Below, piece after piece: positions 13,282 to 13,349 of a stretch of DNA of 13,349 nt. The stretch is from CAYRWK01 sp964427965 (GTDB lineage: Bacteria > Patescibacteriota > WWE3 > UBA101185 > UBA10185). The stretch is taken from contig CAYRWK010000022.1 in the NCBI GenBank assembly GCA_964427965.1, positions 1-13,349 of the forward strand, written 5' to 3'. Position 1 is the first letter of the stretch. The number at the start of each line of letters is the position of its first letter. A model generated the notes under the pieces. That model worked only from the letters and a program-made list of their open reading frames with translations. It ran no database searches and was not told the origin of the DNA. Both the position numbers and the translations under genes were made by a program.

Positions 13282-13349
13282 ATGAATTTAGAAGACAAAT
13301 TATATACTTCTACCGAAGTAGCAGAAATCCTAGGAGTTAGTTTAAGATC
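13282..13349 (+). CDS. Helix-turn-helix protein, N-terminal fragment
   Basis: Only 22 codons are in the window. They read MNLEDKLYTSTEVAEILGVS (1-20), then LR, which is the beginning of a MerR/excisionase-type helix-turn-helix domain (TSTEVAEILGVS is the first helix and turn). An in-frame ATG at 13273 is an alternative start, but it lies almost on the candidate -10 box, so 13282 is preferred. The full function cannot be judged. Confidence 0.6.
   Translation, partial: MNLEDKLYTSTEVAEILGVSLR

Noticed and set aside
1..13349. CRISPR array, insertion sequence, phage module or rho-independent terminator
   Set aside because: No regularly spaced repeats, transposase, integrase or phage genes, and no stable hairpin followed by a T tract, were found by reading.

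Overview
The window looks like part of a small, AT-rich bacterial chromosome of the candidate phyla radiation (Patescibacteria; WWE3/Katanobacteria- or Microgenomates-like is my guess, not proven). The reasons are: a ComEC split into two adjacent genes next to ComEA, a nucleoside diphosphate kinase with insertions, a PEGA-domain/beta-propeller membrane protein, a MerR-type DNA-binding domain fused to a membrane segment, very short intergenic gaps, few Shine-Dalgarno sequences, and encoded CCA on every tRNA. TGA is used as a normal stop, which argues against the Gracilibacteria/Absconditabacteria code.

Layout. 1-841: two divergent regulators, a membrane-anchored MerR-like protein (cut by the left edge) and a small ArsR-like repressor. 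842-1081: a repeat-rich promoter and leader. 1082-7264: a same-strand block with comEA, the two halves of comEC (membrane channel, then metallo-beta-lactamase domain), argS, a membrane-anchored metallophosphoesterase and ndk. 7291-9364: four tRNA genes (Ser-UGA, Ser-GGA, Arg-CCU, Pro-CGG) with a Nudix-alkD pair between the two serine tRNAs and a broken-looking small reading frame between Ser-GGA and Arg. 9409-13173: sortase, convergent with a PEGA/propeller protein, then divergent mreB followed by a WecG/TagA/CpsF glycosyltransferase. 13282-13349: the start of another helix-turn-helix gene.

How the genes fit together. The com genes belong to DNA uptake (DNA capture, channel, probable nuclease-like domain). 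The sortase, PEGA protein, MreB and WecG-like enzyme are all cell-envelope functions. ArgRS, the tRNAs, NDK, Nudix and AlkD are translation, nucleotide-pool and DNA-repair housekeeping.

The strongest unlisted signal is regulatory. In at least five genes (arsR-like, argS, ndk, PEGA, mreB) a -10 box lies only 6-7 nt before the start codon, most with an extended TGn element; the MerR-like gene has the same with a 10-nt gap. These transcripts should be leaderless or nearly so, while the genes inside operons use coupling or, in one case, a clear Shine-Dalgarno. Other points worth checking are a tRNA-Ser(UGA) with C instead of the near-universal U33, a metallophosphoesterase with several changed metal ligands, and a tandem-repeat promoter with a minimal AUG-UAA frame upstream of comEA. 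No CRISPR array, insertion sequence or complete prophage was seen.
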